Shown here: positions 30,088-37,715 of the stretch, piece by piece
Numbering within the stretch: position 1 is the first letter of the stretch
Layout: each line of letters starts with the position of its first letter
Origin: Micromonospora sp. RP3T
GTDB taxonomy: Bacteria > Actinomycetota > Actinomycetes > Mycobacteriales > Micromonosporaceae
Length of the DNA stretch: 64,000 nucleotides
Reading direction: 5' to 3'
Assembly: GCF_003027925.1 (NCBI RefSeq)
Contig: NZ_PYPS01000036.1
Coordinates: forward strand, 1 to 64,000
Notes under the pieces: model-generated
What the model saw: only the letters and a program-made list of their open reading frames with translations
Told to the model about the DNA's origin: nothing
The model's database searches: none
Program-made: the position numbers and the translations under genes

Positions 30088-30621
30088 GTGGAGGGGCTGG
30101 TGGAGCGGCAACTGGGCGCGATCCGCGAGGTGGTCGAGTTGGCCGGCGCGGACGGCATCGAGGTGTGGCTGCGCGGCGGCTGGGCGATGGACTTCCACCT
30201 CGGGGCCGTGAGCCGGCCGCACGTCGACGTCGACTGGTACTGCTGGCGTCGCGACGCCGACCGGCTGGCCGACCGGCTCGGCGGGCAGGGCTGGCGAGCC
30301 GACCCGCGGATGCCGGCCGCGCAGCAGCTCGACCTGCTGCGGGGCGACGTCGAACTGAGCTTCGCCTACCTGGAGCGGGACGCGGCGGGCCGGGTGGTGG
30401 TCGGCGCCGGGCCGTGGGCGGGCACGCCCCTGCCGGCGGGGATGCTCGACGCGCCGGCCGGCCGGATCGGGTCGCTCACCGCACCGGTGATCAGTGTCAC
30501 CGCGCAGATCGAGTTCAAGGAGATGTTCCCGGTCTGGATGCCGGAGCGGCCCCGCCGCGCGAAGGACGCCGCCGACCTGGCCCGCCTCCGGGCCTCGGTC
30601 GGCGGCCGTCCGGCGGGCTGA
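30088..30621 (+). CDS. Aminoglycoside-adenylyltransferase-like nucleotidyltransferase
   Basis: A 177-residue protein with WLRGGWAMDFHLGAVSRPH followed by VDVDW, the GG(W)...(D/H)xD core of the small nucleotidyltransferases related to ANT(2'') and LinB. Expected chemistry is transfer of a nucleotide to a hydroxyl of a small molecule; whether it confers drug resistance cannot be told. It lies between the two paralogous lipoprotein hydrolases and is followed 24 bases later by a GGGGCCCC element. Confidence 0.75.
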   Translation: MEGLVERQLGAIREVVELAGADGIEVWLRGGWAMDFHLGAVSRPHVDVDWYCWRRDADRLADRLGGQGWRADPRMPAAQQLDLLRGDVELSFAYLERDAAGRVVVGAGPWAGTPLPAGMLDAPAGRIGSLTAPVISVTAQIEFKEMFPVWMPERPRRAKDAADLARLRASVGGRPAG

Positions 30622-30644
30622 CCGACCGCCGCTCGCCGCCCTAG

Positions 30645-30700
30645 GTGTTAAGCGGGGGCCCCTCCTCTACCGCAGGCGTTAACAGGGGGCCCCTCCTTAC
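30645..30700. repeat. GGGGCCCC bipartite palindrome, copy 1
   Basis: A 56-bp element made of two GGGGGCCCC boxes, each flanked by TTAA-type and CCTT-type bases, starting GTGTTAAGC and ending CCTCCTTAC. It matches copy 2 (31702-31757, inverted) at 52 of 56 positions. It separates two plus-strand genes. Confidence 0.8.
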
Positions 30701-30739
30701 CCGCCAGTCCGGCGGGGGACGCGAGGCACAATCGAGGGC

Positions 30740-31705
30740 ATGCGTTGTCGTCCCGTCGTTCTGGTCGCCGCCGTTGCCCTGCTCGGCGTCGGTCTGGCCG
30801 GCTGCTCGGAGCCGACCGCCCCGACCGGGCGGCCCGCCCCCGACACGTCTCCGAAGAGTGCCACCCCGACGCCCCGCGTACCCGCCGGCAAGGCACCCGC
30901 GACGAGCTTCGCGGTCGGCGTACGCCAGCTGAAGCTGAACCGCGACGGTGATCGACCGTTGCCGGTGTCCCTCTGGTATCCGGCGGCGGGCCCGGCCGGC
31001 GGCGCGGCGAAGCGGTCCCTCCCGGCGGCGGCCGGGCGGTTCCCGGTGGTGGTGTTCAGCCACGGGCTGGGTGCCCGGCCGGAGGACTACCAGGTGTTGC
31101 TGACGCGCTGGGCGGCGGCCGGGTTCGTGGTGGCCGCGCCGCGCTTCCCGCACACCGGGCGGGGCGGCGACGGCAATCCGCTCGACGTGCTCAACCAGCC
31201 GGCCGACGTGTCGTACGTGCTGAGCCGGGTGCTCGCGCTCGACGCGACGGCGGGCGATCCGCTGCGCGGCCGGCTGGACCCGGACCGGGTGGCCGCGACC
31301 GGGCACAGCGCCGGCGGGGTGACCACCATCGGGCTGTTCACCACCGGCCGGGACGAGCGGCTGGACGCGGGCATCGTCTTCGCCGGTACGGCGCTCGGCG
31401 TGGGCACCGCGTTCGCCGGCGCCGCCGCACCGCAGTTGTTCGTGCACGGCGAGGCGGACGAGGTGGTGTCGTACGCGGCGGGCAGGGCCGTCTTCGACGC
31501 GGTGCCGTGGCCGAAGGCGATGCTCAGCCTGCCGGAGGGTGACCACGGCCGGGCGCTGCTCGGCGACGGGGAGGCGCTGCGGGTGGTCGCCGACACCACT
31601 GTCGAGTTCCTGCGCTGGACGCTCTACGGCGACCCCACCGCAAAGACCCGCCTCCCCGCAGACGCCACCCGAGGCAACCTGGCCACCCTCGACGACCGGC
31701 TGTAA
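30740..31705 (+). CDS. Second lipoprotein alpha/beta-hydrolase
   Basis: A 321-residue paralogue of the 28866-29948 product without the long Pro/Arg insertion. Lipobox VGLAGC gives a lipid-anchored extracytoplasmic enzyme; a Thr/Pro linker follows. Shared blocks include FAVGVRQL, DRPLPVSLWYP, FPVVVFSHGL, RWAAAGFVVAAP, NQPADV, GHSAGG, LFVHGEADEVV and FLRWTLYGD. CACAAT lies 7 bases before the ATG (weak leaderless promoter). Its TAA stop falls inside the GGGGCCCC element that follows; an inverted copy precedes the gene. Confidence 0.82.
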   Translation: MRCRPVVLVAAVALLGVGLAGCSEPTAPTGRPAPDTSPKSATPTPRVPAGKAPATSFAVGVRQLKLNRDGDRPLPVSLWYPAAGPAGGAAKRSLPAAAGRFPVVVFSHGLGARPEDYQVLLTRWAAAGFVVAAPRFPHTGRGGDGNPLDVLNQPADVSYVLSRVLALDATAGDPLRGRLDPDRVAATGHSAGGVTTIGLFTTGRDERLDAGIVFAGTALGVGTAFAGAAAPQLFVHGEADEVVSYAAGRAVFDAVPWPKAMLSLPEGDHGRALLGDGEALRVVADTTVEFLRWTLYGDPTAKTRLPADATRGNLATLDDRL

Positions 31706-31757
31706 GGCGGGGCCCCTTGTTAACGCCTCCGGTAGAGGAGGGGGCCCCGCTTAACAC
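31702..31757. repeat. GGGGCCCC bipartite palindrome, copy 2 (inverted)
   Basis: A 56-bp inverted copy of the element at 30645-30700 (52/56 identity). Its first bases GTAAG contain the TAA stop of the hydrolase gene. It lies between convergent genes, so it is well placed as a bidirectional terminator. Confidence 0.8.
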
Positions 31758-32711
31758 TCACGCCGTGTGGTCGACGACCACCTTGCCGAAGACCTCGCCG
31801 GAGTGCAGCCGGGCGAACGCGTCGGAGATGTCGCTGAACGGCACCACCCGGTCCACCACCGGCCGGACGCCGTGCTCGGCGCAGAACGCGAGCAGCTCGG
31901 TCAGCTCGTCCGGGGTGCCCATGGAGGTGCCGAGGATCTCCAACTGCATGGCGAAGACGCGGCGCAGGTTGACAGCGGGCTCGTGCCCGGCGGTCGCGCC
32001 GGAGACCACGATCCGGGCCATCGGCGCGGCCGACTTCAGCGAGTGGTCGAACGTGGCCGCGCCGACCGTCTCGATCACCACGTCGACCCGTTCCGGCAGA
32101 CGCGCGCCGGGCTCCAGCGCGGTGGCGCCCAGCGCGGTGATCCGCTCCCGCTTGGCGGCGTCGCGGCTGGTCGCGTACACCCGCTTGCCGAGCGCGACGG
32201 CGAGCGCGACGGCCGCGGTGGCCACGCCCCCGCCGGCGCCCTGGACCAGCACCGACTCGCCGTCGGCGACGCGGCCCTTGGTGGTGAGCATCCGCCACGC
32301 GGTGAGCCAGGCCGTGGGCAGGCACGCCGCGTCGGTCGCCGCCAGGCCGTCGGGCAGCGGCAGCAGATTCATCCGGGGTACGGCGACCAGCTCGGCGAAC
32401 GTGCCGGGGAAGTGCTCGGAGAGGATGGAGACGCCGCGCGGGTCGCCCGGGGTGGGCACCACCGGGTAGATGACCACCTCGTTGCCGTCCGGGTCGGTGC
32501 CGACCGCGTCGCAGCCGAGGATCATCGGAAGCTGGCCGGCGGTCAGGCCCACGCCACGCAGCGACCAGAGGTCGTGGTGGTTGAGCGAGCTGGCCCGCAC
32601 CCGCACGGTGACCCAGTCGTCCTGCGGGTGGACCGGCTCGGGACGGTCGCCGACGGCGAGCGCGGCGAGCGGGTTGTCGGCGTCGAAGGCCGAGGCATAG
32701 GCGGCACGCAT
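31758..32711 (-). CDS. Zinc-type alcohol dehydrogenase/quinone oxidoreductase-like protein
   Basis: A 317-residue medium-chain dehydrogenase/reductase. The GroES-like N-domain has SSLNHHDLWSLRG and LGCDAVG; the Rossmann domain has VQGAGGGVATAAVALA, a variant of the GxGxxG NADPH motif, then VIETVGAATFDHSL. The structural-zinc cysteines of classical ADHs are absent, which favours the quinone-oxidoreductase/enoyl-reductase branch. ATG 32711 is chosen because TACCGT lies 7 bases before it; GTG 32720 is an in-frame alternative. The true substrate is unknown. Confidence 0.85.
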   Translation of the reverse strand: MRAAYASAFDADNPLAALAVGDRPEPVHPQDDWVTVRVRASSLNHHDLWSLRGVGLTAGQLPMILGCDAVGTDPDGNEVVIYPVVPTPGDPRGVSILSEHFPGTFAELVAVPRMNLLPLPDGLAATDAACLPTAWLTAWRMLTTKGRVADGESVLVQGAGGGVATAAVALAVALGKRVYATSRDAAKRERITALGATALEPGARLPERVDVVIETVGAATFDHSLKSAAPMARIVVSGATAGHEPAVNLRRVFAMQLEILGTSMGTPDELTELLAFCAEHGVRPVVDRVVPFSDISDAFARLHSGEVFGKVVVDHTA

Positions 32712-32718
32712 GATCGGC

Positions 32719-32724
32719 ACGGTA
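32719..32724 (-). promoter_or_regulatory. -10 box for the oxidoreductase gene
   Basis: TACCGT on the minus strand, 7 bases before ATG 32711; no Shine-Dalgarno sequence. Confidence 0.4.
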
Positions 32725-32737
32725 ACAAGCTGAGCGG

Positions 32738-32793
32738 GCGTTAAGAAGGGGCCCTTCCTATGCGAAATGCGATAAGAAGGGGCCCCTCCTTAC
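32738..32793. repeat. GGGGCCCC bipartite palindrome, copy 3
   Basis: A 56-bp element starting GCGTTAAGAAGGGGCCC and ending GGGGCCCCTCCTTAC, same length and layout as copies 1 and 2 with a different central spacer. It lies 4 bases from the malic enzyme stop and upstream of the oxidoreductase promoter. Confidence 0.8.
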
Positions 32794-32796
32794 ACC

Positions 32797-33972
32797 TCAG
32801 TGGCGGGCGACCCCGTCGCGGCGCGCGGCTTCGGCGACCGCCTCGGCCACCGCGGGGGCGACGCGCGGGTCGAGCGGGGACGGCACGATCGCGTCCGCGG
32901 TGAGCGACTCGGCCACCACGCCGGCGATGGCGTCGGCGGCGGCCACCTTCATCCCGTCGGTGACCCGGGTGGCCCCGGCGTCCAGCGCGCCCCGGAACAC
33001 GCCCGGGAAGGCGAGCACGTTGTTGATCTGGTTGGGATAGTCGCTGCGCCCGGTGGCCACCACCGCGACGTGCCGGGCGGCCACCTCGGGGTGCACCTCC
33101 GGCGTGGGGTTGGCCAGCGCGAAGACGATGCCGCCGGGGGCCATGCCGGCCACCGCCGCCTCAGGGATCTGCCCACCGGAGACGCCGACCAGGACGTCCG
33201 CGCCGCGCAGCGCCTCGGTGATGTCGCCCTGGCGGCCCTCGGCGTTGGTCAGCTCGGCCAGCTCGGCCTTGGTGCCGGTCAGCTCGCGGTGCCGGCCGAT
33301 GATGCCGCGCGAGTCGCAGACCACCACCCGGGCCGGGTCGACGCCGCCGGCGATCAGCATCTTCGTCACCGCCACGCCGGCCGCGCCGGCGCCGCTGACC
33401 GCGACCCGCAGGTCACCGAGCTTGCGGTTGAGCAGCGTCGCCGCGTTGCGCAGCGCGGCCAGCACCACGATCGCGGTGCCGTGCTGGTCGTCGTGGAAGA
33501 CCGGGATGTCGAGCGCCTCGTCCAGCCGGCGCTCCACCTCGAAGCAGCGCGGCGCGCTGATGTCCTCCAGGTTGATGCCGCCGAACGAGGGCGCGAGCGC
33601 CTTGACCGTCGCCACGATCTCGTCGACGTCCTGGGTGTCCAGGCAGACCGGTACCGCGTCCACGCCGCCGAACTGCTTGAACAGCACCGCCTTGCCCTCC
33701 ATCACGGGCAGCGCGGCACGTGGGCCGATGTTGCCCAGGCCGAGCACGGCGGAACCGTCGGTGACCACGGCGACGGTGTGCGACACCCAGGTGTAGGTGT
33801 CGACGAGCGCGGGGTCGGCGGCGATCGCCTCACAGACCCGGGCAACCCCCGGGGTGTACGCGAGGGAGAGGTCCTCCCGACTGGTCAGCGGCACGGTGGA
33901 GGTGACGGCCATCTTGCCGCCGAGGTGGAGCCGGAAGACGGGATCAGCGGGGTCCGGGGTGGACGCAGACAT
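32797..33972 (-). CDS. NAD(P)-dependent malic enzyme
   Basis: A 391-residue short-form malic enzyme. Motifs: TSREDLSLAYTPGVA at the N-terminus, GLGNIGPRAALPVMEGKA, NLEDISAPRCFEVER (metal-binding Glu/Asp), FHDDQHGTAIV, then the nucleotide fold VSGAGAAGVAV and NPTPEVHP. It decarboxylates malate to pyruvate with reduction of NAD(P). ATG 33972 has GGAG 6 bases upstream. An anaplerotic/NADPH role fits proximity to pta-ackA, but it is a separate unit. Confidence 0.95.
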   Translation of the reverse strand: MSASTPDPADPVFRLHLGGKMAVTSTVPLTSREDLSLAYTPGVARVCEAIAADPALVDTYTWVSHTVAVVTDGSAVLGLGNIGPRAALPVMEGKAVLFKQFGGVDAVPVCLDTQDVDEIVATVKALAPSFGGINLEDISAPRCFEVERRLDEALDIPVFHDDQHGTAIVVLAALRNAATLLNRKLGDLRVAVSGAGAAGVAVTKMLIAGGVDPARVVVCDSRGIIGRHRELTGTKAELAELTNAEGRQGDITEALRGADVLVGVSGGQIPEAAVAGMAPGGIVFALANPTPEVHPEVAARHVAVVATGRSDYPNQINNVLAFPGVFRGALDAGATRVTDGMKVAAADAIAGVVAESLTADAIVPSPLDPRVAPAVAEAVAEAARRDGVARH

Positions 33973-34123
33973 GGTGACTCCAGGATCTGTCGAGCAGACG
34001 GACCGGCCGGCGCGGTCGGCGGTGGTCAGCGACCGGCGGGGCGGCGGTGCGGGGGTCACCCGGGCACGTTCCGAGCATAGCCACGCACCGGCTCCCAGGA
34101 TGTGAGCGGGGTCATATCCATGG

Positions 34124-34459
34124 CTACCCCTGCCGGCCCCTGATCCGTCCCGGACGCGGCCACCACCGCGCCACCACCCGGCCTTGGACGTCGGCCACGC
34201 CGTACGCCCGGGAGTCGTCGGTGACCAGGTCGTTGTCGCCGCGCAGCCACCAGCCGCCGTCCCGTGGCTCGACCGCGCGCTTCACCACCAGCAGGTCCGG
34301 TCGGCTGCGGAAGACCGCGACCACCACGTCGCCGGCGCGGACCGGCCGGCCACCGGTGCGGACCAGCACCGCGTCGCCGTGGCGCAGCGTCGGCGACATG
34401 GACGGGCCGGTGATCAGCACGGGCAGCACGGGTTTCACCTCCCGCCCGCTGGAAAGCAT
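34124..34459 (-). CDS. sodX: Ni-superoxide dismutase maturation protease (S26 family)
   Basis: A 111-residue signal-peptidase-like protein with the Ser motif GPSMSPTL and the catalytic Lys in LLVVKRAVE, followed by WWLRGDND, the S26 box. SodX removes the propeptide of Ni-SOD so that the N-terminal His can bind nickel. It is encoded divergently from sodN with 53 bases between the starts. It lacks a clear N-terminal membrane helix. The start is uncertain; a downstream GTG preceded by GGCGGGAG is possible. Confidence 0.88.
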   Translation of the reverse strand: MLSSGREVKPVLPVLITGPSMSPTLRHGDAVLVRTGGRPVRAGDVVVAVFRSRPDLLVVKRAVEPRDGGWWLRGDNDLVTDDSRAYGVADVQGRVVARWWPRPGRIRGRQG

Positions 34460-34512
34460 CTCCAGGAGTAATGTCGTCTTGGATCATCGCAAACATCCCA
34501 TGGAGGACCCTG

Positions 34513-34917
34513 ATGCGCCTTCCCCGCATCCTCACGCCCCGGGTGACCGCCAGTGCCCACTGTGACCTGCCCTGCGGCGTCTACGACCCGGCCCAGGCCC
34601 GGATCGAGGCCGAATCGGTCAAAATGATCTGCGAGAAGTACCAGGCGAACACCGACCCGGAGTTCCGGACCCGCGCCATCCTGATCAAGGAGCAGCGGGC
34701 CGATCTGGTCAAGCACCACCTGTGGGTGCTCTGGACCGACTACTTCAAGCCGGCGCACTTCGAGAAGTACCCGCACCTGCACCAGCTCTTCAACGAGGCC
34801 ACCAAGCTGGCCGGTGCGGCCGGCGCCAAGGGCGGCACCGACCCGGCCAAGGCCGACGAGCTGCTCTCGAAGATCGACGAGATCTCCAAGATCTTCTGGG
34901 AGACCAAGCAGGCGTGA
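34513..34917 (+). CDS. sodN: Nickel superoxide dismutase precursor
   Basis: A 134-residue protein. The first 15 residues (MRLPRILTPRVTASA) are the propeptide; mature protein starts HCDLPCGVYDP, the nickel hook HCxxPCGxY that supplies His1, Cys2 and Cys6 ligands. The rest is the four-helix bundle (KMICEKYQAN, ADLVKHHLWVLWTDY). It removes superoxide as a hexamer. ATG 34513 has GGAGG at good spacing. It is coupled by GTGA to a downstream N-acetyltransferase. Confidence 0.97.
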   Translation: MRLPRILTPRVTASAHCDLPCGVYDPAQARIEAESVKMICEKYQANTDPEFRTRAILIKEQRADLVKHHLWVLWTDYFKPAHFEKYPHLHQLFNEATKLAGAAGAKGGTDPAKADELLSKIDEISKIFWETKQA

Positions 34918-35474
34918 CCTCGCCTGGCACGGCACCGACGATCCGGCCGGTACGTCCCGAGGACGTACCGGCCGTCGTCGCGATGGTGCACGAACTTGCC
35001 GCGTACGAGCGCGCCCCGGAGCAGTGCCACCTCACCGTCGAGCAGCTCCACGCGGCGCTCTTCCCGAGCGCTCCGGCGCTGTTCGGGCACGTCGCGGTGG
35101 ACGCGGCGGACGAACCGGTGGGCTTCGCGCTCTGGTTCCTCAACTTCTCCACCTGGGCCGGTGTGCACGGCATCTACCTGGAGGACCTCTACGTCCGCCC
35201 GGACGCCCGGGGCACCGGCGCCGGCCGGCAACTGCTGGCCACGCTGGCGGCGATCTGTGTGGAGCGCGGCTACCAGCGGCTCGACTGGTGGATGATCAAC
35301 TGGAATCCGGCGGCCCGCTTCTACTCGTCCATCGGGGCCACCCCGATGGACGAGTGGACGCCGTACCGGCTGGCCGGGGCCGCGTTGCGCGACCTCGCCG
35401 CGCGGGCGACGCCCGCGCCCACGCGCCCGGCCGCCCGACCGGGTAGAGTCCCGCACCGGGGGGATGAGGCGTGA
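34914..35474 (+). CDS. GNAT N-acetyltransferase (diamine-acetyltransferase-like)
   Basis: A 186-residue GNAT protein: IRPVRPEDVPAVVAMVHEL, GFALWFLNFSTWAG, YLEDLYVRPDARGTGAGRQL (the acetyl-CoA loop RGTGAGR) and LDWWMINWNPAARFYSSIG. These blocks are closest to the spermidine/diamine acetyltransferase (SSAT) branch. A 25-residue basic Pro/Ala tail follows the domain. It overlaps sodN by GTGA and the next gene by GTGA, so all three should share one transcript. The substrate is inferred only from family resemblance. Confidence 0.82.
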   Translation: MTSPGTAPTIRPVRPEDVPAVVAMVHELAAYERAPEQCHLTVEQLHAALFPSAPALFGHVAVDAADEPVGFALWFLNFSTWAGVHGIYLEDLYVRPDARGTGAGRQLLATLAAICVERGYQRLDWWMINWNPAARFYSSIGATPMDEWTPYRLAGAALRDLAARATPAPTRPAARPGRVPHRGDEA

Positions 35475-35878
35475 CTCAACTGACCGGGCAGCCGACGACG
35501 GACGACGACGTCGTGCACCTCACCGTGCCCGCCGACGGTGGTTACCTCGGCGTGCTCCGCACCGCCACGGCCGGGCTCGCGGCCCGGCTCCAGTTCGCCC
35601 TCGACGAGATCGAGGATCTGCGCATCGCGGTGGACGAGGCGTGCGCCATGCTGCTCGCGATCGCCACCCGCGACGCCGAGCTGGAGTGCCGCTTCGCGGT
35701 CACCGAGGACGCGCTCACCGTCGAGGTGACCGTGCCGACCGTGCGGGGCGCCACGCTGCCGTCCGAGTCGTCCTTCGCGTGGAAGGTGCTCACCGCGCTG
35801 ACCACCGGGGCCGGCGCCAAGGCGGTCGACGGTCGCGCCACCATCTCGCTGCTGACCCGTCGCGCCGGCGGCTATTGA
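35471..35878 (+). CDS. RsbW-like anti-sigma factor/serine kinase
   Basis: A 135-residue HATPase_c protein: VPADGGYLGVLRTATAGLA at the start, an N-box-like AVDEACAMLLA and a C-terminal SLLTRRAGG. This matches anti-sigma kinases of the RsbW/SpoIIAB type from actinobacteria, though the N-box asparagine is replaced in this reading (DEACAML). No sigma-factor gene is adjacent, which is unusual. It is the last gene of the sodN transcript and converges with a small membrane protein gene, overlapping it by 7 bases. Confidence 0.75.
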   Translation: MTQLTGQPTTDDDVVHLTVPADGGYLGVLRTATAGLAARLQFALDEIEDLRIAVDEACAMLLAIATRDAELECRFAVTEDALTVEVTVPTVRGATLPSESSFAWKVLTALTTGAGAKAVDGRATISLLTRRAGGY

Positions 35879-36279
35879 GCGTCCGGTCGCGCGCCGAAGC
35901 CGAGCGCCCGGTTGGTGGGACCGCTCACCAGCAGCGCGACCATGCCGACCCCGAGCGCCATCAGCGGCAGCCCGAGCCAGCCGAGCCCGCCGGAGATCAT
36001 GTACCACCCGATCGGCAGCAGCATGAGCTGGAGCACGATGGCCGGTGCGCGGGCGCCGGACCGACGCCGGGACAACGCGCCGCCGAGCGCCCAGAGCACG
36101 ACGGCCCCGGCCACCGCGAACGCGGTGATCAGCAGCGCGGACGTGAGGTCCGTGGTGCGGGCGGTGAGGTCGGACCAGATCAGCCACACCGCGATCAGCC
36201 CGAGCGCCACCGCCTCGACGCGCAGCAGGAGCACCGCCGCGCGCAGCGGGCCGGGGGCCGGGTCCGAGTCGATCGTCAC
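35872..36279 (-). CDS. Four-helix membrane protein of unknown function
   Basis: A 135-residue protein with four membrane helices (about residues 14-36, 45-70, 85-105 and 108-128) and no recognised motif. GTG 36279 follows TATCGT by 7 bases and has no Shine-Dalgarno sequence. It is divergent from the DAG kinase gene, with back-to-back leaderless promoters in a 43-base gap. Membrane proteins of this size occur beside wblE/whiB1 in other actinobacteria, but the function is not known to me. Confidence 0.7.
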   Translation of the reverse strand: MTIDSDPAPGPLRAAVLLLRVEAVALGLIAVWLIWSDLTARTTDLTSALLITAFAVAGAVVLWALGGALSRRRSGARAPAIVLQLMLLPIGWYMISGGLGWLGLPLMALGVGMVALLVSGPTNRALGFGARPDAQ

Positions 36280-36286
36280 GGCCGTC

Positions 36287-36315
36287 ACGATACCGGTGGG
36301 TAGGCGCGGTAATGT
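36287..36315. promoter_or_regulatory. Divergent leaderless promoters
   Basis: TATCGT on the minus strand (36287-36292, 7 bases before GTG 36279) and TAATGT on the plus strand (36310-36315, 7 bases before ATG 36323). The -35 regions must overlap, so the two genes probably compete for polymerase or share a regulator. Confidence 0.5.
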
Positions 36316-36322
36316 GCCGCCC

Positions 36323-37273
36323 ATGCGGGCCGTCCTGGTGGTCAATCCGAAAGCCACCACCACGAGTGAGCGCAGCCGGGACGTACTGGTCCGGGCGTTG
36401 CGTAGTGAAGTCGACCTGTCGGTGCGCTACACCCGCCGGCGGGGCCACGCCATGGATCTGGCCCGGGAGGCCGCCCAGGAGGGCGTCGACCTGGTGGTCA
36501 CGCTCGGCGGTGACGGCACCGTCAACGAGGTGGTCAACGGGTTGATGGCGGCGGAGCCGCCGACGTTCCGCACCGGGCCGACCTCGGCCGAGCGACTGCC
36601 TGCGCTGGCCACCGTGCCGGGTGGTTCGACGAACGTCTTCGCCCGCGCGCTCGGGCTGCCGCGGGAGTGGCCGGACGGCACCAGCATGATCCTGGAGGGG
36701 TTACGCCTGGGTCGGTCCCGCACGATCGGGCTGGGCCGGGCGGACGACCGCTACTTCACGTTCTGCGCGGGCTTCGGGTTGGACGCGGCGGTCATCCGCC
36801 GGGTGGAGCAGGCCCGCAAACGGGGTCGGGTGTCCACCCCGGCGCTCTACTTCCGGTCCACGGCGAGTCAGTACTTCGTCGGCTCGGACCGCCGCCACCC
36901 GTCGATCACGTTGGAGCGTCCGGGTGAGGCGCCGGTGACGGAGCTGTCCACCGCCATCATCCAGAACACCGCGCCGTGGACGTACCTCGGCGACCGGGAG
37001 ATCAACCCGAACCCGGAGGCGTCGTTCGACCTCGGGCTGGATGTGCTCGCGCTGCGACAGCTCAAGGTGGCCAGTACGGCACGGACAGTGACGCAGTTCT
37101 TCTCCCGGCAGCCCGATCCGCACGGCAAGCAGGTGCTCCGCCTGCACGACTTGCCGGAGTTCACACTGCTCACGGCGCGTCCGCTGCCGTTCCAGCTGGA
37201 CGGGGACTACCTCGGCGAGCGGGAAAAAGTCAGATTCACCTCCGTACCCGCCGCACTGAGAGTAATCTGCTAG
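36323..37273 (+). CDS. Diacylglycerol kinase-family lipid kinase
   Basis: A 316-residue protein with the DAGK catalytic motifs GGDGTVNEVVNG and VPGGSTNVFARALG, and downstream CAGFGLDAAVIRRVE. The N-terminus starts directly at the first strand (MRAVLVVNPKA). It phosphorylates diacylglycerol or a related lipid at the membrane surface. ATG 36323 follows TAATGT by 7 bases. It lies upstream of wblE, separated by a 440-base regulatory region. Confidence 0.88.
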   Translation: MRAVLVVNPKATTTSERSRDVLVRALRSEVDLSVRYTRRRGHAMDLAREAAQEGVDLVVTLGGDGTVNEVVNGLMAAEPPTFRTGPTSAERLPALATVPGGSTNVFARALGLPREWPDGTSMILEGLRLGRSRTIGLGRADDRYFTFCAGFGLDAAVIRRVEQARKRGRVSTPALYFRSTASQYFVGSDRRHPSITLERPGEAPVTELSTAIIQNTAPWTYLGDREINPNPEASFDLGLDVLALRQLKVASTARTVTQFFSRQPDPHGKQVLRLHDLPEFTLLTARPLPFQLDGDYLGEREKVRFTSVPAALRVIC

Positions 37274-37483
37274 GCCTCGGGTATCCCCGTCGGTTGACGC
37301 GGACCCCACCGCGAGGGTGAGGGCCGCCACGCCGAGGAAGGATGCCGGAAATGTCAGCAACGTCACGCAGACCGTACTATATTGATCCTCGACTGTGGCA
37401 CGCCGGGTAACGAGAGCCCTCGCAAACCGGGACAAACGGGTGGTGAGGCCGCTCACTGTTCGGAGTTTTTCCGAGCGTCACCC
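37274..37483. other. Non-coding stretch downstream of the DAG kinase
   Basis: No gene seen. It includes an AT-rich patch (GTACTATATTGATCC, around 37374-37388) and a short hairpin CGGAGTTTTTCCG just upstream of the wblE promoter that could stop read-through from the kinase gene. Confidence 0.4.
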
Positions 37484-37512
37484 TTGACATCGCTGTAGTT
37501 CGTGAAAGTATT
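37484..37512 (+). promoter_or_regulatory. Candidate main promoter of wblE
   Basis: TTGACA (37484-37489), a 17-base spacer, then AGTATT (37507-37512). It gives a leader of about 200 bases before ATG 37716. The region between promoter and gene shows no clear riboswitch but includes a further AT-rich patch (GCATATAGGAATAGC near 37653). Confidence 0.5.
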
Positions 37513-37516
37513 CACA
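37501..37516. promoter_or_regulatory. Crp-type binding site at the wblE promoter
   Basis: CGTGAAAGTATTCACA carries the exact GTGA-N6-TCAC core of the Crp/Fnr family and lies over the -10 element. Regulation of whiB1 by the cAMP receptor protein is established in M. tuberculosis; the same link here is inference. Confidence 0.5.
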
Positions 37517-37715
37517 AGCGAACTCGTGTTACCGGGACATTGCCTGGATATGCTCGTCAGGTTGAGCTGTTCCAGCAGGTCCAGGGGCCCGCAGCCTGCT
37601 CACGCAGAGCCGAATTGACGGATGCTGACCGTCACCGATCGGCAATGCGGATGCATATAGGAATAGCAACGAAGCGTTATCTGGCCACCCACTAAGAATG
37701 AGGAGTGTTGCCGCC

